Part shown: piece by piece, positions 48,242 through 57,785 of the stretch
How the letters are laid out: the number at the start of each line of letters is the position of its first letter
How positions within the stretch are numbered: the first letter of the stretch is position 1
Program-made: the position numbers and the translations under genes
DNA from: Variovorax sp. SG517
GTDB lineage: Bacteria; Pseudomonadota; Gammaproteobacteria; Burkholderiales; Burkholderiaceae_C
Direction of reading: 5' to 3'
Assembly (NCBI RefSeq): GCF_013376045.1
Contig: NZ_JABMJG010000003.1
Location: 1 to 64,000 of the forward strand
Length of the DNA stretch: 64,000 nucleotides
Notes under the pieces: generated by a model
Told to the model about the DNA's origin: nothing
Seen by the model: only the letters and a program-made list of their open reading frames with translations
Databases searched by the model: none

Positions 48242-49495
48242 TTACTCGGGCACGGCGGCAAGTGCAGCGCCGCCGCGCGCACGGCCCAGCGTGCCGACGA
48301 TCAGCGCCGCGATCAGCACCAGCACGCCGCTGAGCACCATCGCGCTGGAGATGCCGAAGTTGTCGACCGTCACGCCGCCGATCAGCGCGCCGGAGGCGAT
48401 CGCCACCTGGAAGCCGCTCACCAGCAGGGCCTGGCCGGCTTCGGGTGCGTCGGGCACCGCTTCCATCATCCAGCCGGTGAGCGCCACCGGGATCAGGCCG
48501 AAGGCGACGCCCCAGATCACGACCACCACCGCGCCGGGCACGAAGCCCGAGCCGATCACCGTCGTCAGCAGAAGCGCCGTGGCGAGCATCAGCGCCGCCA
48601 GCAGGGTGGTGCCGCGCACGCTGCGCGCCACCAGGCTGCCGCCGAGGAAGGTGCCGACGAAGCCCACCGCGCCGTACACCAGCAGCAGCGTCGACACCGA
48701 GTTGGGCGCGAGGCCGAACACCTGCTGCAGCAGCGGCTTCAGGTAGGTGTAGGCCGCGAAGTGGCCGGCGATGAAGAACAGCACCGCGAGCAGACCCACC
48801 TGCGCCATGCGGCGCGTGAGCGGCGTCAGCAGGTCGCGCGCACCGATGGCGCGCACCGGCGGAATCGACGGCAGCAGCCACAGCTGCACCAGCAGCACCG
48901 CGGCGGCGAGCGCGCCCGTCACCGCGAACGATGCGCGCCAGCCGAACAGCGTGCCCAGGAAGGAGCCGGCGGGCACGCCGAGCACCGTGGCGGCCGACAC
49001 GCCGGCCAGCACGATCGACATCGCGCGCGCCTGCGAGGCATGCGGCACCAGCTGCGTGGCGGCGGCGGGCGCGAAGGTCCAGAAGCCGCCCACGCACAGG
49101 CCGAGCAGCAGGCGGGCCACCAGCATGGTGGCGAAATTGGGCGCGAAGGCCGCGAGCAGGTTCGACGCGATCAGCAGCGTGGTGAGCGCGATCAGCACGG
49201 TGCGGCGGTCGAGCTTGCCCGAAGCGACGATGAGCGCCGGCCCGGCGAAGGCGGCCAGTACGCCGGGCATGGTGACCATGAGGCCGGCCGTGCCGTCGGA
49301 AACGTTGAGGCCGCGTGCGATGTCGGTGAGAAGGCCGATGGGCATGAACTCGGTCGACACCATCGCGAATGTGCCGACGGCGATGGAGCCGACGGCGAGC
49401 CATGCGGAGCGCGAGGCCGGCACGGGCGCTGCCGCGGACGGCGCAGGCGCCCCGAGCTCGTCGATGCACGGGTTGCTGCTGGGTGAATTCATCAT
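48242..49495 (-). CDS. MFS transporter, DHA1/AraJ-like
   Basis: A 417-residue twelve-helix carrier of the drug:H+ antiporter-1 branch. The motif PAGSFLGTLFGWR and FMPIGLLTDIARGL early on match the AraJ/sugar-efflux type transporters. Start is ATG 49495; AAGGA about 11 nt upstream supports it, and the frame is open further upstream without family similarity. It lies convergent to a LysR gene and has no enzyme neighbour. Cargo unknown. Confidence 0.86.
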   Translation of the reverse strand: MMNSPSSNPCIDELGAPAPSAAAPVPASRSAWLAVGSIAVGTFAMVSTEFMPIGLLTDIARGLNVSDGTAGLMVTMPGVLAAFAGPALIVASGKLDRRTVLIALTTLLIASNLLAAFAPNFATMLVARLLLGLCVGGFWTFAPAAATQLVPHASQARAMSIVLAGVSAATVLGVPAGSFLGTLFGWRASFAVTGALAAAVLLVQLWLLPSIPPVRAIGARDLLTPLTRRMAQVGLLAVLFFIAGHFAAYTYLKPLLQQVFGLAPNSVSTLLLVYGAVGFVGTFLGGSLVARSVRGTTLLAALMLATALLLTTVIGSGFVPGAVVVVIWGVAFGLIPVALTGWMMEAVPDAPEAGQALLVSGFQVAIASGALIGGVTVDNFGISSAMVLSGVLVLIAALIVGTLGRARGGAALAAVPE

Positions 49496-49639
49496 GATGG
49501 GGGTTGTCCTTTGGAGCGTCGGCGCCGGCGCGCGCACCGATGCCGTTGAAGAGGCGTCGAGTGTGCGAGCCGGCGCCTGCGCGACAAAGGGGCCGTGCGG
49601 CAGCAGACAGTTTCCCGGGGACGAACAATGGGCCCTTTT

Positions 49640-49676
49640 GATGGCTATCGCCATCCACGGGGCCGTTGCGACGGCC
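49640..49676 (-). terminator. Tandem hairpins beyond the small membrane-protein gene
   Basis: Two inverted repeats follow the stop of the gene at 49676-50218: GGCCGT/ACGGCC (49661-49676) and GATGGC/GCCATC (49640-49655), the second followed on the minus strand by an A-rich stretch, not a T-run. They may slow or stop transcription, but they are not canonical terminators. Confidence 0.35.
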
Positions 49677-50218
49677 TAAGCCAGCGCGGGCCGCAGCTCC
49701 AATATGCGGCCATCGGCCACGAAGGAATCGCCGATCAGTACGCGAAAGTTCGTACCGGGCTGGAAGCGCGACAGCGCGGCGGCTGGCGAGAGGAACTCGA
49801 CCTCGAGCGCGGCCGGCTTGCCGCGCTCCAGCGCATCGCCCGCGGGCACCATCCAGCGCGCAGAGAAGCCTTCCTTGTCGAGCACCAGCGCGCAGCGGTA
49901 TTCGCCCGGCGCAATGGGCGTGTCCTGCGAGGGCAGGGCAGGCTTGCGGAAGGTGATCTCCGCGAGCGCGGCCGGCGTGAAGGCACCCAGCGCATCGAAG
50001 CCGGGAGGTGCCGCCGGCGGCTTGCGGCGCGGCCACTTGCCGATCAGCCACGCGATCACGTTGCCGATGATCGGCACCCACAGCACCATCAGCAGCGTCG
50101 CGATGTCGCGCGTGGTGGAGCCCGGTGCCGCGTAGTGCCGCACCACCGCGCCGCCCACCGCCACGCACAGCAGGATGGCGACGATGAGCCTGCGGCGAGA
50201 ACCGATCTTCGTGCTCAT
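49676..50218 (-). CDS. Small membrane protein with EF-Tu-like beta domain
   Basis: A 180-residue protein. Two N-terminal hydrophobic segments (about residues 10-28 and 38-60) anchor it. The C-terminal half (APGEYRCALVLDKEGFSARWMVPAG ... FQPGTNFRVLIGDSFVADGRIL) resembles the beta-barrel of translation elongation factor EF-Tu domain 3-like modules. The resemblance is in the FxPGxxFxVLxG pattern only; I would call the gene unassigned. It follows the GFA gene by 4 bp and probably shares its transcript. Confidence 0.65.
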   Translation of the reverse strand: MSTKIGSRRRLIVAILLCVAVGGAVVRHYAAPGSTTRDIATLLMVLWVPIIGNVIAWLIGKWPRRKPPAAPPGFDALGAFTPAALAEITFRKPALPSQDTPIAPGEYRCALVLDKEGFSARWMVPAGDALERGKPAALEVEFLSPAAALSRFQPGTNFRVLIGDSFVADGRILELRPALA

Positions 50219-50222
50219 GCGT

Positions 50223-50624
50223 TCATGCCTTGGCCGGCGGCGCCTCGGGGAAAGACGGAATCTCGCTCGCGTGGTCGAGCCACGGCACCTCGTGCGAAGT
50301 CCAGATGTGCGAGGCGGGGCGCTGGCCCGGGTCGTCGTCGAGCGAGCCCAGGCGCAGGATGACCTGCGGCTTGTCCACCCACTCGGCCACGAGGTGCGTG
50401 CCGCAGCGCGTGCAGAAGTGGCGCAGCTTGCCGGGCGTCGATTCGAAGGAGCCGATGGCTTCTTCGCCGGCGGTCCAGCGGAAGTCGGCGCGGTCGACGC
50501 GCGCGGTGGTGGTGAACGCGGCGCTGTGCGCCTTGCGGCAGGTCTGGCAATGGCAGTGAGCGATGGGGCCGGCGAGGCGCGCGGCTTCGTACCGGACGGT
50601 GCCGCAGAGGCAGGAGCCTTTCAT
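50223..50624 (-). CDS. GFA-family protein (second copy)
   Basis: A 133-residue zinc-binding protein of the GFA/CENP-V fold, with CLCGTVRY near residue 5, CHCQTC about residue 24 and CTRCGTHL about residue 72 as metal ligands. It is distinct from the GFA protein encoded at 14217-14618: the N-terminal block differs and the C-terminus (SHIWTSHEVPWLDHASEIPSF) matches the common GFA variant. It is followed 4 bp later by the small membrane protein gene. Function unproven. Confidence 0.9.
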   Translation of the reverse strand: MKGSCLCGTVRYEAARLAGPIAHCHCQTCRKAHSAAFTTTARVDRADFRWTAGEEAIGSFESTPGKLRHFCTRCGTHLVAEWVDKPQVILRLGSLDDDPGQRPASHIWTSHEVPWLDHASEIPSFPEAPPAKA

Positions 50625-50676
50625 GGCGTTCTCTTTCGGTGGATGGGGCTGCGAGTCTATGCGCGCCGCAAACGAC

Positions 50677-50698
50677 GACGGGCCCCGAAGGGCCCGTC
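50677..50698 (-). terminator. Intrinsic terminator of ppc with UUCG-type loop
   Basis: GACGGGCCC pairs perfectly with GGGCCCGTC around a 4-nt loop (CGAA on the + strand, TTCG on the ppc transcript), 19 bp past the ppc stop. The UUCG tetraloop makes a very stable hairpin. The following T-run is short, so termination may be partial. Confidence 0.7.
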
Positions 50699-50716
50699 CC
50701 GGCTCGCGCGGTGGCG

Positions 50717-53560
50717 TCAGCCCGTGTTGCGCAGCCCCGCCGCCACCCCGTTGATCGAGATGTGGATGCCGCGCTGCAGCCGCTCGCCGCCATCGCCCGC
50801 GCGATAGCGCCGCATCAGCTCCACCTGAAGGTGGTGCAGCGGATCGATGTAGGGGAAGCGATGGCGCACCGATCGCTGCATCTCGGCGTTGCCTTCGAGC
50901 CGCTGCTTCGCGCCGGTGATGAGCGAGAGCGCGTCGGAGGTGCGGTGCCATTCCGCATCGATCATCGAGAACACCTTCTGGCGCAGCTTGCGGTCGGTCA
51001 CCAGCTCGGCATAGCGCGAGGCCAGTGCGAGGTCGCTCTTGGCGAGCACCATGTCCATGTTCGACAGCAGCGTGCGGAAGAAGGGCCACTGCGCGTACAT
51101 GCGCTGCAGCAGCGCCTGGCGCTCCTTGCGGCCGGCCGGGTTGCCCGCTGCGGCCAGGAACTGCTCCACGCCCGAGCCGAAGCCGAACCAGCCCGGAATC
51201 GTGAGGCGGCACTGGCCCCAGCTGAAGCTCCACGGCACCGCGCGCAGGTCGTCGATCTTGTGGCTGGGGTTGCGCGAGGCGGGGCGCGAGCCGATGTTGA
51301 GCTCGGCGATCTCGCGGATCGGCGTGGAGCCGAAGAAGTAGTCGCCGAAGCCCGGCGTCTCGTAGACCAGCTTGCGGTAGGCCGCCATGCTCGCGGCCGA
51401 GAGTTCGCTCGCGGCGGAGAGGAAATTGGCAGGCGCCGACTTGCCCTGCGGCAGCAGCGTGGCTTCGAGCGTGGCGGCCACCAGCGTTTCGAGGTTGCGC
51501 CGGCCGATCTCGCGGTTGGCGTACTTCGAGCCGATGACTTCGCCCTGCTCGGTGAGCCGGATCTGGCCGCGCACCGTGCCGGGTGGCTGCGCGAGGATGG
51601 CCTGGTAGCTCGGACCGCCGCCGCGTCCTACCGTGCCGCCGCGGCCGTGGAACATGCGCAGGCGGATCGGGTTGGCCTTCTTCTTGTTCAGTTCGTCGAA
51701 GAGCGACACCAGCGCGATGCCCGCGCGGTACAGCTCCCAGTTGCTGGTGAAGATGCCGCCGTCCTTGTTGCTGTCGGAGTAGCCGAGCATCACGTCCTGC
51801 TCGGCGCCCGAGCGCTCGATGAGCGCCTGGATGTTCGGCAGCGCATAGAAGGCGCGCACGATGGGCGCGGCGTTGCGCAGGTCCTCGATGGTCTCGAACA
51901 GCGGCACCACGATCAGGTCGCAGGTCGCCTTGCCGTCCATCGCGCCGCGCAGCAGGCCCGCTTCCTTCTGCAGCAGCAGGGCTTCGAGCAGGTCGCTCAC
52001 CGTCTCGGTGTGGCTGATGATGTAGTGGCGGATGGCGGCGGCGCCGTAGCGCGCACGCGCGGTGCGCGCGGCCGCGAAGATGGCCAGCTCGCTCTTCGCG
52101 AGCGGCGAGTAGTCGGCATCGGGCACGCGCAGCGGCCGGGCGTCGTCGAGCAGCTTGAGCAGCAGCGTCTGCTTGGCCTCTTCGGCCAGCGATGCATACG
52201 AGGGCTCGATGCGCGCGGTGGCCAGCAGCTCGGCGATCACGGCCTCGTGCTTGTCGGAGCTCTGGCGCAGGTCGACCGTGGCCAGGTGGAAGCCGAACAC
52301 CTCCACCGCGCGGATCAGCGGCAGGAGGCGCGGCGCGGCCAGCACGCTGCCGTGCTTTTCCTCCAGCGACTCGGCCACCGTGCGCAGGTCGGCCAGGAAT
52401 TCTTCCGCGCTCTTGTACGGGTTCTGCGGTGCGACGGCGTGCCGCGCGGCCTCGCCGCCGGTGAGCTCGCGCAGCGTGGCCGCCAGGCGCGCATACACGC
52501 CGGTGAGCGCGCGGCGGTAGGGCTCGTCCTTGCGGTGCTCGCTGGTGTCGGGCGAGCGCTCTGCGAGTGCCTGCATTTCCACCGACACGTCGACCAGCGT
52601 GGCCGACAGCGACAGCTCGCCGCCGAGGTAGTGCACTTCGGTGAGGTAGTAGCGCAGCGCCAGCTCGCACTGGCGGCTGAGCGCGTATTCGAGCGTCTCG
52701 GCCGTGACGTTCGGGTTGCCGTCGCGGTCGCCGCCGATCCACTGGCCCATGCGCAGGAAAGGCGCGACCGACGGCACATGGCCGCCCTGTGCCAGCGCCT
52801 TTTCGAGGTCGGCGTACACGCGCGGAATCTCGCGCAGGAAGGTGGCTTCGTAATAGCTCAGCGCGTTCTCGATCTCGTCGGCCACGGTGAGCTTGGAGAA
52901 GCGCAGGATGCGCGTCTGCCAGATTTGCGTGACGCGGGTGCGGATCTGCGTTTCGTTCTCGGCAAACTCCAGCGGCGTGAGCGTGTCCTTGCCCGAGGCA
53001 TAGGCGCTCTGGCGCAGCCGGATCTCGTCGCGCACCGTCAGCAACTGGGCGATGGCGCGTTCGGCATCGAGGATGCTCTTGCGCTGCACTTCGGTAGGGT
53101 GCGCGGTGAGCACCGGCGAGACATAGCTGTGGGCCAGCGAGGCGACGATCTCGTCGGGCTTCACGCCGGCCTTGCGGATGCGCGCGAGCGCGGTCTGCAG
53201 GTCGCCCTCGACGCTTTCGCCGGCGCGCTCGGTCTCGGTGCGGCGGCGGATCTGGTGGCGGTCCTCGGCAAGATTGGCCAGGTGGCTGAAGTAGGTGAAG
53301 GCGCGGATCACGCGCACCGTCTCGGCGGCGCTCAGCCCCTTGAGCAGGTTCTTCAGCGCCCGGTCGGCCGCCTGATCCGCATCGCGGCGGAAAGCCACGG
53401 AGAGAGTGCGGATCTTCTCGACCAGTGCATATGTCTCTTCTCCCTCCTGCTCCCGGATCACGTCGCCGAGGATCCGGCCCAACAGCCGGATGTCTTCGAT
53501 CAGAGGCTGGTCTTCGGCCTGGCGGCGCTTGGGCGGAGCAGGTGTCTTGCTGGCTTTCAT
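50717..53560 (-). CDS. ppc: Phosphoenolpyruvate carboxylase
   Basis: Adds bicarbonate to phosphoenolpyruvate to form oxaloacetate, replenishing the TCA cycle. A 947-residue protein. The catalytic histidine is His154 in [13 protein letters not shown]. The second signature is [15 protein letters not shown], and the conserved C-terminal end GLRNTG is intact. Length matches the bacterial enzyme (880-950 residues). It diverges from hemC across 103 bp. Typical PEPC is activated by acetyl-CoA and inhibited by aspartate; the conserved loops are in place, but regulation is not tested here. Confidence 0.97.
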   Translation of the reverse strand: MKASKTPAPPKRRQAEDQPLIEDIRLLGRILGDVIREQEGEETYALVEKIRTLSVAFRRDADQAADRALKNLLKGLSAAETVRVIRAFTYFSHLANLAEDRHQIRRRTETERAGESVEGDLQTALARIRKAGVKPDEIVASLAHSYVSPVLTAHPTEVQRKSILDAERAIAQLLTVRDEIRLRQSAYASGKDTLTPLEFAENETQIRTRVTQIWQTRILRFSKLTVADEIENALSYYEATFLREIPRVYADLEKALAQGGHVPSVAPFLRMGQWIGGDRDGNPNVTAETLEYALSRQCELALRYYLTEVHYLGGELSLSATLVDVSVEMQALAERSPDTSEHRKDEPYRRALTGVYARLAATLRELTGGEAARHAVAPQNPYKSAEEFLADLRTVAESLEEKHGSVLAAPRLLPLIRAVEVFGFHLATVDLRQSSDKHEAVIAELLATARIEPSYASLAEEAKQTLLLKLLDDARPLRVPDADYSPLAKSELAIFAAARTARARYGAAAIRHYIISHTETVSDLLEALLLQKEAGLLRGAMDGKATCDLIVVPLFETIEDLRNAAPIVRAFYALPNIQALIERSGAEQDVMLGYSDSNKDGGIFTSNWELYRAGIALVSLFDELNKKKANPIRLRMFHGRGGTVGRGGGPSYQAILAQPPGTVRGQIRLTEQGEVIGSKYANREIGRRNLETLVAATLEATLLPQGKSAPANFLSAASELSAASMAAYRKLVYETPGFGDYFFGSTPIREIAELNIGSRPASRNPSHKIDDLRAVPWSFSWGQCRLTIPGWFGFGSGVEQFLAAAGNPAGRKERQALLQRMYAQWPFFRTLLSNMDMVLAKSDLALASRYAELVTDRKLRQKVFSMIDAEWHRTSDALSLITGAKQRLEGNAEMQRSVRHRFPYIDPLHHLQVELMRRYRAGDGGERLQRGIHISINGVAAGLRNTG

Positions 53561-53603
53561 TCGATGTTTGTCCTGGACTTCTTGAATGGAGTGCCGTCTT
53601 CGT

Positions 53604-53627
53604 TGTTGCGGCGCAACATGCTAGCAT
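53604..53627. promoter_or_regulatory. Adjacent inverted repeats in the ppc/hemC divergent promoter region
   Basis: TGTTGC-GGC-GCAACA (53604-53618) is a 15-bp inverted repeat, and ATGCTAGCAT (53618-53627) is a perfect 10-bp palindrome sharing its last base. They lie between the divergent ppc and hemC genes, 44 bp upstream of ppc and 37 bp upstream of hemC. They could bind one or two regulators that balance carbon and haem expression; this is inference from symmetry and position. Confidence 0.4.
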
Positions 53628-53663
53628 TCCCTCGGTTTGGAACACGTACTTTTGGGACCGGTC

Positions 53664-54569
53664 TTGAGCAATATCGTCATCGCCACGCGCGAAAGCAGAC
53701 TGGCACTGTGGCAAGCCGAACACGTGCAGTCGCTTTTGCAAGAAAGAGGCCACGCCGTCAGCCTGCTGGGGCTGACCACCACCGGCGACCAAATCCTCGA
53801 CCGCACGCTCAGCAAGGTGGGCGGCAAGGGGCTCTTCGTGAAGGAACTCGAACTCGCGCTCGAGGAAGGGCGCGCCGACATCGCAGTCCATTCGCTGAAG
53901 GACGTGCCGATGGACCTGCCCGAAGGCTTCGTGCTGGCCTGCGTGCTGGAGCGCGAAGACCCGCGCGACGCGCTCGTCTCTCCCCGCTTCGATTCGCTCG
54001 ACGCGCTGCCGCAGGGCGCCGTGGTCGGCACCTCCAGCCTGCGCCGCGTGGCACTGTTGCGCGCGCTGCGGCCCGACCTTCGCATCGAACCGCTGCGCGG
54101 CAACCTCGACACCCGCCTGCGCAAGCTCGACGAAGGCCAGTACGACGCCATCGTGCTGGCGGCGGCCGGTCTCAAGCGCCTGGGGCTGGAAAGCCGCATC
54201 CGCGTGGCCTTCGACGCCGACACCATGCTGCCCGCCGCGGGGCAGGGTGCGCTCGGCGTCGAAGTGCGCGCCGACCGCAAGGACCTCATCGAACTGCTGG
54301 GCTCGCTGGCCCACAGGGGCGACTGGCTCTCCACCGCCGCCGAGCGCGCCGTGAGCCGCGCGATGGGCGGCAGCTGCTCCATGCCGCTGGCGGCCCATGC
54401 GCGCTGGCAGGCCGACGGCGCGCTGCGCATCGATGCCGCCTGGGGCGATCCCGAAGGCAACGTGCCGCTGGTGAAGGTGCATGCGCTGGCGCAGGCCGGC
54501 GACTTCGCCGAGGCCGACGCGCTCGGCCAGCATGCCGCGGCGCTGCTGCGCGCAGCCGGGGCCCACTGA
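53664..54569 (+). CDS. hemC: Hydroxymethylbilane synthase (porphobilinogen deaminase), TTG start
   Basis: Joins four porphobilinogen units into hydroxymethylbilane in haem synthesis. A 301-residue protein. The catalytic Asp80 lies in HSLKDVP, and Cys238 in GGSCSMPLA carries the dipyrromethane cofactor, as in other bacterial HemC. The start has no ATG: the conserved N-terminus [15 protein letters not shown] begins right after a TTG at 53664, with GGGA at 53654-53657 as ribosome site. Two more TTGs upstream (53637, 53652) are possible but would add non-conserved residues. hemD, hemX and hemY follow on the same strand. Confidence 0.95.
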   Translation: MSNIVIATRESRLALWQAEHVQSLLQERGHAVSLLGLTTTGDQILDRTLSKVGGKGLFVKELELALEEGRADIAVHSLKDVPMDLPEGFVLACVLEREDPRDALVSPRFDSLDALPQGAVVGTSSLRRVALLRALRPDLRIEPLRGNLDTRLRKLDEGQYDAIVLAAAGLKRLGLESRIRVAFDADTMLPAAGQGALGVEVRADRKDLIELLGSLAHRGDWLSTAAERAVSRAMGGSCSMPLAAHARWQADGALRIDAAWGDPEGNVPLVKVHALAQAGDFAEADALGQHAAALLRAAGAH

Positions 54570-54585
54570 TACCGGTGGTCGTCGT

Positions 54586-55359
54586 ATGACCGGCCGTCCC
54601 GTCATCGTCACGCGGCCGGCGCGCGAGGCCGCGCAATGGGTGAGCGATCTGCGCGGTGCAGGTATCGACGCGGTGGCGCTGCCGCTCATCGTGATCGAAC
54701 CCGCCACCGACGTCGAGCCGCTGCGCGCGGCATGGCGGCAGATCGCCGACTACGCCGCGCTGATGTTCGTTAGCGCCACGGCGGTCGAGCATTTCTTCCA
54801 GCACAGGGGAGCCGCCGATTCGCTGGCAGGTCGCCGCTTCTGGGCCACGGGCCCCGGTACGAAGCGCGCCTTGCTGCGTGCGGGCGTGCCGCCCGAGTCC
54901 ATCGACGCACCGCCGCCCGAGGCCACGCGCTTCGATTCCGAGGCGCTGTGGGAGCGCGTCCACGCGCAGGTGTCGAAGGGCGTTCGCATGTTGATCGTGC
55001 GCGGCGGCGACGAAGCCGGACGGCCCGCGGGACGCGACTGGCTTGCCAACGAGGTCGATGCAGCGGGCTGCCTTCGCGACACCGTGGTGGCCTATCGCCG
55101 GCTGCCGCCATCGCTGGATGTCGTACAACGCACGCTCGCGACCGACGGCGCCGAAGGCCGCGCGATCTGGCTCTTCAGCAGCTCCGAGGCCATCGGCAAT
55201 CTGCAGCGCGCGATGCCCGGCGTGCAATGGCATGCCGCGAGCGCGGTCGCCACGCATGCGCGCATCGGCGAAGCCGCGCGGGCTGCGGGTTTCGGGACGT
55301 TGCGTGTATGCACACCGCTGCTGGAGGCGCTGGTCGCGTCTATAGAATCCTTGGCATGA
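54586..55359 (+). CDS. hemD: Uroporphyrinogen-III synthase
   Basis: Closes and inverts hydroxymethylbilane to uroporphyrinogen III. A 257-residue, two-domain protein, a fast-evolving family with few conserved residues; TRPAREAAQWVSDLR at the start and LFSSSEAIGNL late are typical. The ATG at 54586 follows hemC by 16 bp, and its stop overlaps the hemX start by ATGA. Identity rests on synteny with hemC and hemX as much as on sequence. Confidence 0.93.
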   Translation: MTGRPVIVTRPAREAAQWVSDLRGAGIDAVALPLIVIEPATDVEPLRAAWRQIADYAALMFVSATAVEHFFQHRGAADSLAGRRFWATGPGTKRALLRAGVPPESIDAPPPEATRFDSEALWERVHAQVSKGVRMLIVRGGDEAGRPAGRDWLANEVDAAGCLRDTVVAYRRLPPSLDVVQRTLATDGAEGRAIWLFSSSEAIGNLQRAMPGVQWHAASAVATHARIGEAARAAGFGTLRVCTPLLEALVASIESLA

Positions 55360-56453
55360 GCGCCGCGTCCCCCACAGACGATCTTCCTTCTTCCCCATCC
55401 GCTGCCACGGCGCCGGTGCCCGCCCCGCTGGCACCCCACCAGGCACCTGCCGCGCAGGCCGCGGGCGCGCTGCTTCTCTCCCGCATCGGATTCGGCCTCG
55501 TGGCCCTCGTGGCGCTGGCCGCATTGCTGATGTCGATCGCGCTGTGGCAGAAGGTCGGCGGCATGAAGGAGCAGCTCGCGCGCCAGAGCGCAGACGCCAT
55601 TGCGCAGTCGATGGAAGCGCGCACGCTGGCACGCCAGGCCAGCGACACGGTGCGCGATGCCTCGGCGCGCGTCGCATTGGTCGAGACCCGCGTGACCGAA
55701 ATCGCGCTGCAGCGCTCGCAGCTCGAGGAACTCATCCAGAGCCTCTCGCGTTCGCGCGACGAGAACCTCGTGGTCGACATCGAGTCGGCCGTGCGCCTCG
55801 CCCTGCAGCAGGCGCAGGTCACGGGCAGCGTCGAGCCGCTGCTGGCCGCGCTGAAGGCCGGCGACACCCGCATCGCACGCGCCGCGCAGCCGCGGCTCGC
55901 TCCCCTGCAGCGCGCCATGCAGCGCGACGCCGACCGCCTGCGCGCCAGCGCCAGCAACGACGGCGGCGAGGCGCTGCAGAAGCTCGACGAACTGATGCGC
56001 AACGTGGACGACCTGCCCACGCTCAACGCGGTGGCCGTTCGCGGCACCGGCACCAACGCCTGGCAGCCCGAGCCCATTCCCGCCGACGCGCCCTGGTGGC
56101 GCCGCGTGCTGCTCACCGTGCAGGGCGAGGCCCGCTCGCTGGTGCGCGTCGGCCGCATCCAGACCCCCGAGGCGATCCTGCTGGCGCCCGAGCAGTCGTA
56201 CTTCCTGCGCGAGAACCTCAAGCTGAAGCTGCTCAATGCGCGCCTGTCGCTGCTGTCGCGGCAGATGGAAGCCACGCGCAGCGAGCTGTCGCAGGTGACG
56301 GCTTCGCTCAACCGCTACTTCGACCCCGCGTCGCGCCGCACCCAGGCCGCGGCCACGCTGCTGCAGCAGCTGCAGTCCCTGGTGAAGACGACCGAGCCGG
56401 TCCGCATCGACGACACGCTGTCGGCACTTGCCACCGCAGCGGCAGGACGGTGA
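55356..56453 (+). CDS. hemX: HemX-like membrane protein (putative uroporphyrinogen-III methyltransferase fold absent)
   Basis: A 365-residue protein with a disordered cytosolic N-terminus (about residues 1-38, Pro/Ala/Ser-rich), a single membrane helix at about 40-65 (FGLVALVALAALLMSIALW) and a long periplasmic, helical, coiled-coil-like tail (residues about 70-350, with AMQRDADRLRASAS and ATRSELSQVTASL). It belongs to the HemX/PF04375 family found between hemD and hemY; it lacks the SUMT methyltransferase domain. It may organise haem-biosynthesis enzymes at the membrane. Coupled to hemD by ATGA. Confidence 0.87.
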   Translation: MSAASPTDDLPSSPSAATAPVPAPLAPHQAPAAQAAGALLLSRIGFGLVALVALAALLMSIALWQKVGGMKEQLARQSADAIAQSMEARTLARQASDTVRDASARVALVETRVTEIALQRSQLEELIQSLSRSRDENLVVDIESAVRLALQQAQVTGSVEPLLAALKAGDTRIARAAQPRLAPLQRAMQRDADRLRASASNDGGEALQKLDELMRNVDDLPTLNAVAVRGTGTNAWQPEPIPADAPWWRRVLLTVQGEARSLVRVGRIQTPEAILLAPEQSYFLRENLKLKLLNARLSLLSRQMEATRSELSQVTASLNRYFDPASRRTQAAATLLQQLQSLVKTTEPVRIDDTLSALATAAAGR

Positions 56454-56463
56454 TCGGACATCC

Positions 56464-57747
56464 ATGCGCGCAGCAATCTGGCTTCTCGCCCTCTTCGCCG
56501 TCGCCGCGGCAGTCGCTCTCTTCGCAGGCAACAACCAGGGCACGATCACCGTGTTCTGGCCGCCGTGGCGTGTCGATCTTTCGCTCAACCTCGTGCTCGT
56601 GATCCTGCTGGTGGTCTTCGTGCTGCTGCATGCGGCGCTGCGTGCGCTCGCCGCGCTGTTCTCGCTGCCGAAGCAGGCGCGCCAGTGGCGGCTGCAGCAG
56701 AAGGAGCGCACGCTGCATGCGGCACTGCTCGACGCGATGGTGCAGCTGATTTCCGGGCGCTTCTCGCGCGCGCGCAAGGCCGCTCAGGCGGCGCTCACGC
56801 AGGAGAAGACGCTGGCCGCGCTCGGCGCCAGCCTGCCGCAGGCGCAGCAGGTTCGCGTGCTGTCGCACCTGCTCGCCGCCGAGAGCGCGCAGGCGCTGCA
56901 GGACAAGGCGGCGCGCGACGCGCATCTGCAGCAGGCCCTCAACGAAAGCGTCGACCGCACCGTGCTCGCCAGCCCCGAGACGCGCGAGGGCGTGCAGCTG
57001 CGCGCGGCGCGCTGGGCGCTCGAAGACCGCGACGCAGCCGCCGCGCTCGCACGGCTCGAAGAGCTGCCACAGGGCGCCCAGCGCCGCACGCTCGCGTTGC
57101 GCCTGCGGCTGAAGGCGGCGCGCCAGGATCGCCGCACGCTCGAAGCGCTCGAAACCGCGCGCCTGCTGGCCAAGCACCGTGCCTTCTCAGATGCGGCTGC
57201 GCAGAGCATCGTGCGCGGCCTCGCCACCGAGCTGCTGTCGGGCGCGCACGATCCCGCGCAGCTGCTGCGTGCGTGGAGCGAGCTCGACGCCAACGAGCGC
57301 GGGATGCCCGAGGTGGCGATCCACGCCGCCCAGCGCATGGTCGCGCTGCGTGGAGACCTTGCGCTCGCGCGCGGCTGGCTGCTGCCGGCATGGGAACGCA
57401 TGGTGGCCAATCCGCGCGGCCTGGGCGACGCATTGCGCGTCAAGCTGGCGCGCGCGCTCGAAGCGGGGCTCGACTCGGTGGATGCCGACTGGCTGGCGCG
57501 CATCGAAGCAGCGCAGCGCAGCAACCCGCGCGACCCGAACCTGCAGTACCTCGCCGGCATGGCCTGCATGAAGCGCCAGCTCTGGGGCAAGGCACAGCAG
57601 CTGCTGATGCAGGCCGGGCTCGGACTGCAGGACACGGAGCTGTATCGCCGCGCCTGGCTGGCGCTCGCCAGGCTGGCCGAAGACCGCGACGACGCCGAGC
57701 AGGCGGCTGAGGCCTGGAAGCGCGCGGCGCAGGTCGAGAACAGCTGA
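56464..57747 (+). CDS. hemY: HemY-like membrane TPR protein
   Basis: A 427-residue protein with two hydrophobic helices at the N-terminus (about 3-20 and 40-64) and a helical Ala/Arg/Leu-rich remainder resembling tetratricopeptide repeats (TPR at the C-terminus: FDALAWQAL-type pairs, LEDRDAAAALARL). It is the HemY_N family protein of the hemCDXY operon, unrelated to the flavin enzyme HemY of Bacillus. It probably works with HemX in haem biosynthesis. Start 56464 gives an ordinary first helix. It follows hemX by 10 bp and ends at the operon terminator. Confidence 0.88.
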   Translation: MRAAIWLLALFAVAAAVALFAGNNQGTITVFWPPWRVDLSLNLVLVILLVVFVLLHAALRALAALFSLPKQARQWRLQQKERTLHAALLDAMVQLISGRFSRARKAAQAALTQEKTLAALGASLPQAQQVRVLSHLLAAESAQALQDKAARDAHLQQALNESVDRTVLASPETREGVQLRAARWALEDRDAAAALARLEELPQGAQRRTLALRLRLKAARQDRRTLEALETARLLAKHRAFSDAAAQSIVRGLATELLSGAHDPAQLLRAWSELDANERGMPEVAIHAAQRMVALRGDLALARGWLLPAWERMVANPRGLGDALRVKLARALEAGLDSVDADWLARIEAAQRSNPRDPNLQYLAGMACMKRQLWGKAQQLLMQAGLGLQDTELYRRAWLALARLAEDRDDAEQAAEAWKRAAQVENS

Positions 57748-57751
57748 ATCT

Positions 57752-57785
57752 CCGCCGGGCCCCGTCAGGGGCAGGCGGGCTTTTT
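57752..57785 (+). terminator. Intrinsic terminator of the hem operon
   Basis: GCCCC (57759-57763) pairs with GGGGC (57768-57772) around a GTCA loop; outer CCGCC (57752-57756) pairs with GGCGG (57774-57778), and TTTTT follows at 57781-57785. It lies 5 bp past the hemY stop and overlaps the 3' end of the convergent MFS gene, so the terminator is partly built from that gene's coding sequence, including its stop codon (57765-57767). Confidence 0.88.

Noticed and set aside
50639..54589. 1316-codon plus-strand frame across ppc and into hemC
   Set aside because: Antisense shadow of ppc running through the promoter region into the start of hemC; no domain is recognisable.
56464..57747. HemY as protoporphyrinogen oxidase
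   Set aside because: The protein is a membrane TPR protein of the hemCDXY operon; it lacks the FAD Rossmann motif of the Bacillus-type enzyme of the same name.
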